Source: Gp13-AA77 sp036521995
GTDB taxonomy: Bacteria > Acidobacteriota > Terriglobia > UBA7540
Length of the DNA: 16,804 bases
NCBI GenBank assembly: GCA_036521995.1
Contig: DATDGR010000268.1
Coordinates: 1-16,804 of the forward strand
Reading direction: 5' to 3'
Every line of letters starts with the position of its first letter. The first letter of the stretch is position 1. Of the stretch, positions 1-6,701 are shown piece after piece. The notes beneath the pieces were generated by a model. The model had not been told where the DNA came from, searched no databases, and saw nothing but the letters and a program-made list of their open reading frames with translations. Both the position numbers and the translations under genes were made by a program.

Positions 1-12
1 AAACGATGCAAA

Positions 13-41
13 AACGAACCTAGAACGAACCTAAACGAACC
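13..41 (+). repeat. AACGAACC array 1 (three copies)
   Basis: The octamer AACGAACC occurs exactly at 13-20, 24-31 and 34-41, with start-to-start steps of 11 and 10 bp. The array ends with AAACGAACCCGAG. A step of about one helical turn would place all copies on one face of the DNA, as in binding-site arrays. No function is known to me. Confidence 0.85.
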
Positions 42-107
42 CGAGCTTTTGCAGTGGTCTGCGAAGTAAGTCATTTAGAATCGGTGGAAGCCTTGGGATG
101 CGCGAAA

Positions 108-137
108 AACGAACCCGAAACGAACCCAAAACGAACC
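108..137 (+). repeat. AACGAACC array 2 (three copies)
   Basis: Exact copies of AACGAACC lie at 108-115, 119-126 and 130-137, both steps being 11 bp. Like array 1, it ends with AAACGAACCCGAG. The first copies of the two arrays are 95 bp apart. The 11-bp period is not a multiple of three, so coding constraint does not explain it. Confidence 0.85.
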
Positions 138-392
138 CGAGATGGCCCAAACAGCTCAACCCCTGAGAAATCAGTCGGAAAGGCCCGAAGGACGCCGAAG
201 CGGCTAACGGCTTCCGTCCGCTTCCCCGCTTCTCCATGCGACCTATTGACTGGCCGCCTCCACTCGATTCGGCAAGAGTCGTATATCCTCGCTCACGGGC
301 TGGTCAAGTGGCTTAAAGCTTCCGAAGCCTTGGCCGATACAAGACTCGTCTGCGGCGTGCGGTCCGGGAAGAAACCCGCCCAGTTGCGATTA

Positions 393-1316
393 ATGATGAG
401 AGAGCCGGAAGGACGGAAATTCGAAGGCACAGGGGCTAAATACACCTTGAGCGACGCGCTCGAGGTCATGGCCAGTCCCCCGCCTGCGGTTGCAGCCATG
501 AACGAGGTGCTGGGATCCAGCCCGATTGATCTCAAGCGGCTCAGTTCGATTAGTCGTTCTTATCCCGACCCAACGATGCAGATTCTGAAGCTCTGCAACT
601 CGTCCATTTTCAGCCTGTCGCGCCCAATTTCAAGTCTGGAGCAAGCAACCGTCTCGCTGGGAGCCGCCCCTCTGAGGACTCTGGGCCTGGCCTGGGGTTT
701 GGTGGAACGGGTGGGAAGGTATCTTCCGCCGGTCGCGGCACAACCCTTCTGGCAGCACAGTCTCACTGCGGCGCTGCTCAGCGAGCGGATTGCCGCTTGG
801 ACGGGCTATCCTCTGACCGAAGCGTATTTGGCAGGTTTTCTGCATGATATCGGCCGGGTGCCGCTCTTGATGGCCTTCGGGCGGGACATCCAGCGACCCG
901 AGGGTGGCTTCGGCAGCAACGGGGAAACGACAGAGATCGAAACCCGAGAGTTCGGCGCGGACCACTGTGAACTCGGACGCCGGATTGGGCTCGCCTGGCA
1001 GTTCTCCGATCTCTTCATCGAGGTTTTCGGCCGCCACCACGAACCGGCGGGAGAGACGGATGAACCAGAATTGCTTTGCATCGTGAGGGCGGCCGAGAGC
1101 TTCTGTTCAGGCCGAGTCTCGGCTTTTGGGAACACTGCTGCTCTTCATCTGGGTGGCCGGGGTGACCGTCATAGAGCGCTTAGTTCCTGCATGCCGCACC
1201 TCGACATTGCGGAGGGCGCGAGCCTGGCTGAGATACTGGAGTTTGAGTTCCTGCAAGCCGCTCAATGGCTGAAGCTGGGGGCCTCCAAGCCTTTCTCCCA
1301 AGATTTGATCGGTTAG
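393..1316 (+). CDS. HDOD domain signalling protein
   Basis: Predicted 307-residue cytoplasmic protein that is essentially one HDOD domain, a degenerate relative of the HD phosphohydrolases found in bacterial signalling proteins. The N-terminal helical half carries the family pattern, including ILKLCNSS followed by SLGAAPLRTLGLAW. The second half has a histidine in FWQHSL (about residue 122) and the HD pair in GFLHDIGR (about residues 151-152), then DHCELGRRIG and GRHHEP. No receiver, GGDEF or EAL domain is fused to it. The ATG at 393 is chosen because the domain begins just after it and the only earlier in-frame starts lie in repeat-rich sequence; a second ATG follows directly at 396. No clear ribosome-binding site is visible. 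HDOD proteins are often linked to motility, development or second-messenger control, but the target cannot be told here. Confidence 0.85.
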   Translation: MMREPEGRKFEGTGAKYTLSDALEVMASPPPAVAAMNEVLGSSPIDLKRLSSISRSYPDPTMQILKLCNSSIFSLSRPISSLEQATVSLGAAPLRTLGLAWGLVERVGRYLPPVAAQPFWQHSLTAALLSERIAAWTGYPLTEAYLAGFLHDIGRVPLLMAFGRDIQRPEGGFGSNGETTEIETREFGADHCELGRRIGLAWQFSDLFIEVFGRHHEPAGETDEPELLCIVRAAESFCSGRVSAFGNTAALHLGGRGDRHRALSSCMPHLDIAEGASLAEILEFEFLQAAQWLKLGASKPFSQDLIG

Positions 1317-1563
1317 ACTCAGCAGAGAGTTGGAAGGTCAGTGACATGGTCAATTCAGACGCCCAACACGTCCGAATCGCCTTCTCGCACTCCGACGTCC
1401 CTTGCCGCTGCCCATACGCCTCATCGGCAAAGCTCCAGGACCTGATCACCCGCTTCTGCATTCACACCATCGGTCCGTCCTTCAATCGGCCATCGCTCCG
1501 GCCACGGCAACCCGGCCTCCATCGGGTCTCGGGCATCCCGGTCGCGCCCATGTATAATGAGAC
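1317..1563. other. Spacer between HDOD and AAA+ genes
   Basis: This 247-bp stretch has no supported gene. Open frames cross it on both strands, but none resembles a known protein or has a convincing start. Its only clear signal is the -10 element at its right end. Confidence 0.5.
1553..1558 (+). promoter_or_regulatory. TATAAT -10 box, possible leaderless start
   Basis: A perfect TATAAT ends five bases before the ATG of the AAA+ gene. Transcription would normally begin 6-7 bases after the -10 box, that is at the ATG itself. No Shine-Dalgarno sequence lies in front of this ATG, which fits a leaderless mRNA. No good -35 hexamer is present at 16-19 bp. Confidence 0.45.
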
Positions 1564-3027
1564 ATGGCAAAATCTCAAACCCTTGGTGAACTCAAGCGCG
1601 CCGGCTACCGCGGTCAGGGCGTCAAGGATGAGCTGCGGTCGAGCCTCATCCGCAAGATGCAGACCGGTGAGACCCTTTTCCCCGGCATTGTCGGTTTTGA
1701 CGACACGGTCATACCCCAGATTGCTAACGCTATTCTCTCCAGGCATAACTTCATCCTGCTCGGCCTCCGCGGGCAGGCGAAGAGCCGGATTCTGCGCTCG
1801 CTCGTGGCCTTGCTCGACCAGGAGATACCGTACCTGGAAGGATGCGAGATCCACGACGACCCTTTCCGGCCCATCTGCCGGAGCTGCCAGGTGCGCCTGC
1901 AGGAGCAGGGAGACGCTACACCGATAGCCTACCTCGGGCGCGATCACCGGTTTGTGGAGAAACTGGCCACTCCGGACGTGACCATCTCCGACATCATCGG
2001 CGATCTCGACCCTATCAAGGCGGCGCGCGGCGCCCACGCTCTTTCGAGCGAGCTCACCATCCACTACGGCCTGCTTCCCCGCGCCAATCGCGGCATCTTT
2101 GCCATGAATGAGCTGCCCGACCTGGCGGGCAAGATCCAGGTGGGTCTGTTCAACATCATGCAGGAAGGCGACGTCCAGATTAAGGGCTATCCGGTGCGCC
2201 TGCCGCTCGACGTCATGCTGGTGTTCACCGCCAACCCGGAAGACTATACGGCGCGCGGCAAGATCATTACCCCGCTGAAGGACCGTATCGGGTCCGAGAT
2301 TCGCACCCACTATCCGGCGACGCTCGAGCACGGTCTGGCCATCACGGCCCAGGAGGCCTGGACCGCGCGTCCCGGGACCGAGGACCTGGCGGTGCCGCAG
2401 TTCGTGCGCGAAGTGATCGAGAGTATCGCTTTCGAGGCGCGCCAGGAGAAGAAGATCGACAAGCGCAGCGGCGTGAGCCAGCGCCTGCCGATCTCATGTC
2501 TGGAAAACGTGGTGTCGAATGCCGAACAGCGCGCCCTTCGCAATCGCGAGCCGCGGGCGGTGGCCCGGCTCTTGGATGTCTACGCCGCCTTGCCTTCCAT
2601 CACGGGAAAGTTCGAGTTGGAATACGAGGGCGAACTCAAGGGCGCTGACAACGTGGCGCGTGAGATCATCCGCCAGGCGACGGCCCGGGTGTTCAAAAAA
2701 TACTTCGACGGCGTCCCCCTGCAAAGCGTGGTGCAGTGGTTTGAACTGGGCGGCACCCTCAAGTACGCGGCGGATGCGCCCGTTGAAGAGGTGTATCACC
2801 AGCTCCGGAAGATCCAGGGGTTGATCGAGAAGACCGAGGCTCTCGGCCTCAAGCGCGCTGATGACGGGCTGCGGGTATCTGGAGCCGAGTTCATTCTGGA
2901 GGGCCTGTACGCGCTCAAGAAAATCAGCCGGAACGAGGAACTCGGCTTCTACGCTGAGCGGCGGCCGCCGGAGCCTCCGCTCGAGGAAGCGAGTCCCATT
3001 GCGCCGCGACGCAGGAATCTGAACTAG
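1564..3027 (+). CDS. MoxR/ChlI-like AAA+ ATPase
   Basis: A 487-residue AAA+ ATPase related to magnesium-chelatase subunit I and MoxR proteins. The nucleotide site is of the variant type seen in this subfamily: the P-loop region reads LGLRGQAKSR (residues 66-75) rather than GxxGxGKT, and the Walker B position reads GIFAMNELPDL with Asn-Glu (182-183) in place of Asp-Glu. Sensor 1 is FTANPED (Asn224), and PLKDRIGSEI carries a likely arginine finger. An insert at 94-108 has Cys94 and a C-x2-C pair (105, 108) that could bind metal. The N-terminus LFPGIVGFDD and the tract LATPDV..IGDLDPIKAA are typical of the subfamily. Such ATPases usually work with a VWA-domain partner to remodel proteins or insert metal. 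No partner is present in the window; the next gene, zwf, is convergent. The substrate is unknown, and it need not be a true Mg chelatase. Confidence 0.85.
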   Translation: MAKSQTLGELKRAGYRGQGVKDELRSSLIRKMQTGETLFPGIVGFDDTVIPQIANAILSRHNFILLGLRGQAKSRILRSLVALLDQEIPYLEGCEIHDDPFRPICRSCQVRLQEQGDATPIAYLGRDHRFVEKLATPDVTISDIIGDLDPIKAARGAHALSSELTIHYGLLPRANRGIFAMNELPDLAGKIQVGLFNIMQEGDVQIKGYPVRLPLDVMLVFTANPEDYTARGKIITPLKDRIGSEIRTHYPATLEHGLAITAQEAWTARPGTEDLAVPQFVREVIESIAFEARQEKKIDKRSGVSQRLPISCLENVVSNAEQRALRNREPRAVARLLDVYAALPSITGKFELEYEGELKGADNVAREIIRQATARVFKKYFDGVPLQSVVQWFELGGTLKYAADAPVEEVYHQLRKIQGLIEKTEALGLKRADDGLRVSGAEFILEGLYALKKISRNEELGFYAERRPPEPPLEEASPIAPRRRNLN

Positions 3028-3051
3028 CCAAGCTGGCGCGTGGATCGCGTG

Positions 3052-4446
3052 TTATGGCTCGGGCGCGTGGCCGGAGGGTACCGGGTTGTGCCAGCCGCCG
3101 CTATCGATGATGTGGTCGGCTTCGCTTGGCCCCCAAGTTCCGGGTTCGTACTCGTACAGCGGCGTGGCGGCGCCGAGAATGGGGTCGACGACGCGCCAGG
3201 CGGCCTCGACGGCGTCTTCGCGCGCGAACAGGGTTGACTCGCCGTGCATGGCCATCCAGAGCAGACGCTCGTAAGCCTCCATCTCCTCGGGATCGGGATT
3301 ACGGGCCACCAGCAGCTCGACCTGGTCGGTGTCCTCGCTTCCGGGCCGCTTGGCGCGCGCTCCAATCGCGGTGGCGATGTCCGGGCTCAGGCGGAAGCGC
3401 ACGTAGTTATCGCCCTGAGGCATATAGAGCGTGCCGAAGACTGATTGCGGCGGGCGCTTCAGGAGGACCATCACTTCGGTGGCCGTGACCGGCAGGCACT
3501 TGCCGGCGCGGATGTAAACCGGCACACCGCCCCAGCGCCAGGAATCGATATAGAGCCGCACGGCCGCAAATGTTTCCACCCGGGAATCGTGAGCCACCCC
3601 CGGCTCCTTCCGATAGCCCTTAAACTGGCCACGCACGAGGTCATCCGGGCTGAGCGGCCGGATGGCGTTCAGCACGCAACTGCGCGCATCGCGGAAGGCG
3701 TCTGATCCGCCGGCCCCAGGCGGTTCCTCACCGAGATAGGCCACCACCTGCATCATGTGATTCTGGACGACATCCCGAATGCAACCGGACTCCTCGTAGA
3801 ACTTGCCGCGGCCCTGCACTCCAAAACTCTCCGCCATCGTTATCTGAACGCCGGCCACGTAGTTGCGATTCCAGATGGGTTCGAGGAAAGCGTTCGCGAA
3901 GCGGAAGAACAGGAAGTTTAAGGTGGTTTCTTTGCCCAGATAGTGGTCGATGCGGAAGACGTTTGACTCCGGGAAGACCTTGGCCAGGTCGGTGTTCAGC
4001 TTCTGGGCCGATTTCAAATCGCGTCCGAAAGGCTTTTCAACAACCACACGCGCGCACTGAGCACACCCTGACGTGTGCAGTCCCTGGGTCACCGTCTCGA
4101 ACATGCTCGGCGGAATCGCGAGGTAGTAGAGCGGGCAGCCCGCATTGCCGAGCGACTGCCGCAGAGCCTGGTAAGTCTTCGGATCGCGGTAATCGCCGTC
4201 CACGTAACGCAGCAGGCCGGAGAGGCGTTGAAAAACGGTCGGGTCCACGCCGCCGCCGAACTTCTCGATTCCGTCGCGAGCATGCGCGATCAGTTGTTCG
4301 AGAGTCCATCCTGACAAGGCCACGCCGACCACTGGCACGTTGAGATTGCCCCTCCACATCATCTTGTAGAGGGCGGGGAATAGCTTCTTGTGCGCGAGAT
4401 CGCCCGTGGCGCCGAACAGGACCAAAGCATCGGACACTTCACTCAT
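3052..4446 (-). CDS. zwf: Glucose-6-phosphate 1-dehydrogenase
   Basis: Cytoplasmic enzyme that oxidises glucose 6-phosphate to 6-phosphogluconolactone with reduction of NADP+ or NAD+, the entry step of the oxidative pentose phosphate pathway. The 464-residue length is slightly short of the usual ~480-500. The N-terminal Rossmann motif is FGATGDLAHKK (residues 11-21). VEKPFGRD (136-143) and the substrate-binding signature RIDHYLGKE (165-173) are intact, and the catalytic histidine is in VVQNHMMQ (about His230). GGVPVYIRAGKCL and the C-terminal DPILG segment are also typical. The ATG is preceded by GGGAG at 7 bp. It is the last gene of the minus-strand run, 196 bp after ccmD, and may have its own promoter, although none is obvious. 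Identification is secure. Confidence 0.96.
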   Translation of the reverse strand: MSEVSDALVLFGATGDLAHKKLFPALYKMMWRGNLNVPVVGVALSGWTLEQLIAHARDGIEKFGGGVDPTVFQRLSGLLRYVDGDYRDPKTYQALRQSLGNAGCPLYYLAIPPSMFETVTQGLHTSGCAQCARVVVEKPFGRDLKSAQKLNTDLAKVFPESNVFRIDHYLGKETTLNFLFFRFANAFLEPIWNRNYVAGVQITMAESFGVQGRGKFYEESGCIRDVVQNHMMQVVAYLGEEPPGAGGSDAFRDARSCVLNAIRPLSPDDLVRGQFKGYRKEPGVAHDSRVETFAAVRLYIDSWRWGGVPVYIRAGKCLPVTATEVMVLLKRPPQSVFGTLYMPQGDNYVRFRLSPDIATAIGARAKRPGSEDTDQVELLVARNPDPEEMEAYERLLWMAMHGESTLFAREDAVEAAWRVVDPILGAATPLYEYEPGTWGPSEADHIIDSGGWHNPVPSGHAPEP

Positions 4447-4642
4447 GTCCCAACTCCCAGAGTGCGCTTCTTCTCGAGATGACCGCCAAAGGCAAAAGGC
4501 CTCCCGATCATCCCAAACTGCGTTCAGCCTTCCTCACGATAGATGCGTTGAACTTTGGTTCGGTGGCAGGCTCGATCCCCGTTTGATGGCCGAGTGCGCC
4601 GGTTCTTCGAACTTCCAAGGATCGGGAAGACTCGCGACCGCG
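4447..4642. other. Spacer between ccmD and zwf
   Basis: This 196-bp stretch has no supported gene. On the minus strand it carries a weak AGGC-CTTTT-GCCT hairpin with no U-tract, so no terminator is called, and no convincing sigma-70 promoter for zwf was found. Confidence 0.4.
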
Positions 4643-4789
4643 TCACTCCCCAGCCGCTTTTTCCGTTCTCGCCTTGAGATCCTCCATCTCCCTCTGCAGG
4701 CGGCTTTGCCGGCGCGAAAGGCTCCAGGCGTAGACCATAAAGATGATCCATACAAAGGCGTAAGCGAGGAAAAGGAATTTGTTGACCAC
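4643..4789 (-). CDS. ccmD: CcmD-like small haem-exporter membrane protein
   Basis: A 48-residue protein starting at GTG. Read on the minus strand it begins VNKFLFLAYAFVWIIFMVYA, a single transmembrane helix with the FLxxAYxxxW pattern of CcmD proteins. After this come a basic patch (SLSRRQSRLQ) and a charged helix (REMEDLKARTEKAAGE). GGGAGGGCT lies directly before the GTG as a ribosome-binding site. It follows ccmC by 20 bp, the usual place for ccmD. CcmD helps release holo-CcmE from the CcmABC haem exporter. The gene is easily missed because of its size and GTG start. Family assignment rests on topology, size and position, since CcmD sequences are poorly conserved. Confidence 0.82.
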   Translation of the reverse strand: MVNKFLFLAYAFVWIIFMVYAWSLSRRQSRLQREMEDLKARTEKAAGE

Positions 4790-4809
4790 AGCCCTCCCTT
4801 AAGTCGGCC

Positions 4810-5496
4810 TTAGGTTGCCACCAGTTCCTGCCGCAACCTCGTCACCTCGCGGCGCAGGCGCGCGATCCCGAGCCGCACCCGCACGAGGTAGAAAAAGAGG
4901 CACAAGAAAGCGCCCCAGGTGACAAAGACAGTGATCCACATCCGCGGCTCGAGCCCTGAGCCCTCTCCGCCGCCGATGACCGGCTGCGGATGCTGCGTCC
5001 TCCACCAGCGAATCGCCATGTAGTCCACAATCGAGGTGATGAAACCGAGGGCCCCGACCACGGCCGCCAGAGACTCCGTGCGCCCGGGATTGGTAACGTA
5101 GGCGCGAAGCATGAGGTAAGCGATGTAGAGCAGCCAGAGGATGAAGGTACTGGTGAGGCGCGCATCCCACGCCCACCAGATCCCCCACGCTGGCTTGGCC
5201 CAAAGAGGGCCCGTGATCAGAACTCCGCAGCAGTAGATGAATCCGACCTCAGCGCTGGCGTGGGCAAAGTCGTCCGAGGCGCGTGAGCGCTTCCAGAGAT
5301 ACCCAATGCTACCGACAAAGACGAAGAAGTAGGCGAAAAGGGCGGTCATGGCGAGCGAGAAGTGGATGTAGAAGATCCGCTGTACCTCCCCCATCGTCAG
5401 CTCCTCCGGCGCGTAAAGGAAAATGAGATAGAGTGCAATCACCATCCAGGCCAAGGCAACGCCGAGATGGATGCTCATTGGGAATTTTTTCACCAT
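4810..5496 (-). CDS. ccmC: Haem exporter protein CcmC
   Basis: A 228-residue integral membrane protein of the cytochrome c maturation system I. CcmC holds haem at the periplasmic face and loads it onto the chaperone CcmE. The tryptophan-rich WWD segment is clear: WGIWWAWDARLTS (residues 105-117). Flanking histidines occupy the expected places, one in FYIHFSLA (His45) and one in WWRTQHPQP (His169). Six hydrophobic segments are visible, and the C-terminus is a basic helix (VRLGIARLRREVTRLRQELV) that may be a short coiled coil. It starts 18 bp after the ccmB stop, with AAAGGA as ribosome-binding site, and ccmD follows directly. A CcsA/ResC protein of system II would be larger and have a different neighbourhood. 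Confidence 0.93.
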   Translation of the reverse strand: MVKKFPMSIHLGVALAWMVIALYLIFLYAPEELTMGEVQRIFYIHFSLAMTALFAYFFVFVGSIGYLWKRSRASDDFAHASAEVGFIYCCGVLITGPLWAKPAWGIWWAWDARLTSTFILWLLYIAYLMLRAYVTNPGRTESLAAVVGALGFITSIVDYMAIRWWRTQHPQPVIGGGEGSGLEPRMWITVFVTWGAFLCLFFYLVRVRLGIARLRREVTRLRQELVAT

Positions 5497-5514
5497 TATC
5501 TCTTGTCCTTTACT

Positions 5515-6183
5515 TCATTCTTCGAGCACGTATTCAAACAGCAGAAACGAAGCCACGGTGAACACCAGGCTCACCCCAGCCACACGTTCGATCCCGCCTC
5601 GCACCACCTGCCACTCGGCGCCGCGCAAAGCATCCGAGCTGGCGTCGCTGGCCAACACCAGAATCCAGAATGCCACCGGGAACTGCAGCACCGGCAGCAT
5701 CACCTCGCGCATCCGCGTGTTGGCCGCCACCGCGCCGAAGATGGTCCCCAAGGCGGCGTAGCCCAGTGTGCCAAGAAAGACGATGGCGGCGAAGGCTCCC
5801 AGCGCCGGAATGAAGGAAAAGTTATACCAGAGCGCGGCGATGAACACCATCACGGCCTCGGCGAATCCCAGAAACACAAGGTTGGCCAGGAGCTTGCCCG
5901 CGAAGATCGCGCCCGGATCGATCGGCGCCATCGTCAGACCTTCCAGGCACCCGTTCTCGCGCTCGGCCGCAAACGAACGGTTGAAGCCCAGAATCCCCGC
6001 GAAGGCGAAAGCGATCCAGAGAAGTCCCGGCAGCATGCGTAGCGTCGCCTCGCGCCCCTCGTTGAAGGAAAAATTGAAAAGGAACACCACCAGGATGCCA
6101 AAGACGCACATCGAAACCGCGGTCTCCCGGCTGCGCCACTCGACACGCAGGTCTTTCACGAAGATGGTCCAAACGGCGCTCAC
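5515..6183 (-). CDS. ccmB: Haem exporter permease CcmB
   Basis: A 222-residue six-helix membrane protein, the permease subunit of the CcmAB ABC complex, which drives release of haem-loaded CcmE during cytochrome c maturation. Typical features are the N-terminal KDLRVEWRSRE, then FGILVVFLFNF, and GFNRSFAAERENGCLEGL with the downstream P-I-D-P motif (APIDPGAIFAGKLL). Length matches the family. The start is a GTG with no visible Shine-Dalgarno sequence, and the spacer in front of it is made of 7-nt repeats. The ATPase partner ccmA, which often precedes ccmB, is absent here: the upstream gene is a DUF971 protein. ccmE, ccmF, ccmG and ccmH are also not in the window. Confidence 0.93.
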   Translation of the reverse strand: MSAVWTIFVKDLRVEWRSRETAVSMCVFGILVVFLFNFSFNEGREATLRMLPGLLWIAFAFAGILGFNRSFAAERENGCLEGLTMAPIDPGAIFAGKLLANLVFLGFAEAVMVFIAALWYNFSFIPALGAFAAIVFLGTLGYAALGTIFGAVAANTRMREVMLPVLQFPVAFWILVLASDASSDALRGAEWQVVRGGIERVAGVSLVFTVASFLLFEYVLEE

Positions 6184-6254
6184 ACTAACGCAGTCGGCAC
6201 TAGACAGTCGGCAGTACCCGCGGGAGTTTACCGCCTACTGCTGATCGCTTACTG
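6184..6254. repeat. Spacer made of two degenerate heptamer blocks
   Basis: The whole 71-bp spacer between the DUF971 gene and ccmB can be read in 7-nt steps. On the minus strand the DUF971 side reads GTAAGCG-ATCAGCA, then GTAGGCG-GTAAACT. After a short GC-rich link the ccmB side reads TACTGCC-GACTGTC, then TAGTGCC-GACTGCG. On the plus strand, exact copies of CAGTCGGCA at 6191 and 6205 and of TACTGCT at 6236 and 6250 are each 14 nt (two steps) apart. The blocks begin at the stop codon of one gene and end three bases before the start of the next. Confidence 0.75.
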
Positions 6255-6599
6255 CTACTTCTCCGGCCCCGGGCACTCCGAACACGGGCAGAGTTCGCGA
6301 AGATAATCAAACGTATAGATCCCGGTCGAGTGCCCGTCGCTCCAGGCGATGTTCACCGCATAACGGCCCACCAATTCCGCCTTCTCGGGCTTGAGCGCCT
6401 TCTCGAACATCGGCAGCGGATTCGTATCGGCAACCTTGTTCGTTCGGGGCGCGCCCGTACCGTGAGCGTCCGTGCAGGTGGCGCAAGGGCATTTCTCGCG
6501 CAGGTACTTGTAGGGGTAAAGGCTGTGGTGGCCGTCCGACCATTCGATGGCCAAGCGATCGTTGTCGCCCGCGAGCTTTATCTTCTTTGGGGTCGACAT
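6255..6599 (-). CDS. DUF971 (GBBH-like N-terminal) protein
   Basis: A 114-residue protein made only of the DUF971 fold, the domain also found at the N-terminus of gamma-butyrobetaine hydroxylase. It contains two copies of one pattern: IEWSDGH...YLREKCPCATC in the first half and IAWSDGH...YLRELCPCSEC at the C-terminus. Each ends in C-x-C-x2-C, giving six cysteines suited to zinc or an iron-sulfur cluster. Stand-alone DUF971 proteins commonly lie beside mrp/apbC genes, as here, and a role in Fe-S cluster handling is inferred from that link. The ATG lies 100 bp after the mrp stop and has no clear ribosome-binding site; heptamer repeats fill much of the gap. The protein is probably cytoplasmic, since no signal peptide is seen. 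Confidence 0.85.
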   Translation of the reverse strand: MSTPKKIKLAGDNDRLAIEWSDGHHSLYPYKYLREKCPCATCTDAHGTGAPRTNKVADTNPLPMFEKALKPEKAELVGRYAVNIAWSDGHSTGIYTFDYLRELCPCSECPGPEK

Positions 6600-6614
6600 G
6601 CTGGGTGTTAGGCC

Positions 6615-6642
6615 GTCAGGTGTCAGGTGCGAGGTGTCAGGT
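6615..6642 (+). repeat. GTCAGGT heptamer array (4 units)
   Basis: Four consecutive 7-mers occur: GTCAGGT, GTCAGGT, GCGAGGT, GTCAGGT. The array lies 16 bp upstream of the DUF971 start. A related array sits at the other end of the same spacer in opposite orientation. Confidence 0.85.
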
Positions 6643-6670
6643 TTAGCAGGCTGCCGAAAAGCCGTCGGAC

Positions 6671-6701
6671 GATGTCAGCTGGCACGTGATACCTGGCACC
6701 T
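6671..6701 (-). repeat. Degenerate AGGTGCC heptamer block, inverted
   Basis: On the minus strand, starting inside the mrp stop codon, the sequence reads AGGTGCC-AGGTATC, then ACGTGCC-AGCTGAC. These are 7-nt units related to the GTCAGGT array but facing the other way. The segment ACCTGGCACCT (6691-6701) is the reverse complement of AGGTGTCAGGT at 6618-6628 with one mismatch, so the two blocks could also pair across about 62 nt. Confidence 0.6.

Larger units (their letters stand above)
1..392. other. Non-coding leader with two octamer arrays
   Basis: No gene is supported here. An open frame continues upstream of the HDOD gene to position 54, but its translation crosses the repeat arrays and has low-complexity composition unlike a protein domain. 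The notable content is the pair of AACGAACC arrays listed separately. A TTGACT hexamer at 246-251 has no -10 partner at a normal distance. The left window edge may cut a longer repeat region. Confidence 0.6.

Noticed and set aside
54..392. N-terminal extension of the HDOD protein
   Set aside because: The extension translates the AACGAACC arrays and has no domain or ribosome-binding site. The HDOD domain begins just after the ATG at 393.
1462..2331. A 289-codon minus-strand frame across the start of the AAA+ gene
   Set aside because: It overlaps a clear AAA+ domain, and its own sequence is a composition artefact with no recognised motif.
5362..6042. A plus-strand frame across ccmC and ccmB
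   Set aside because: Its sequence is rich in His, Gln and Arg, as expected from the antisense of membrane proteins, and both ccm genes are certain.
4800..6183. CcsA/ResC (system II) cytochrome c biogenesis as an alternative
   Set aside because: The proteins have CcmB and CcmC length and motifs, and a CcmD follows, which is system I order.
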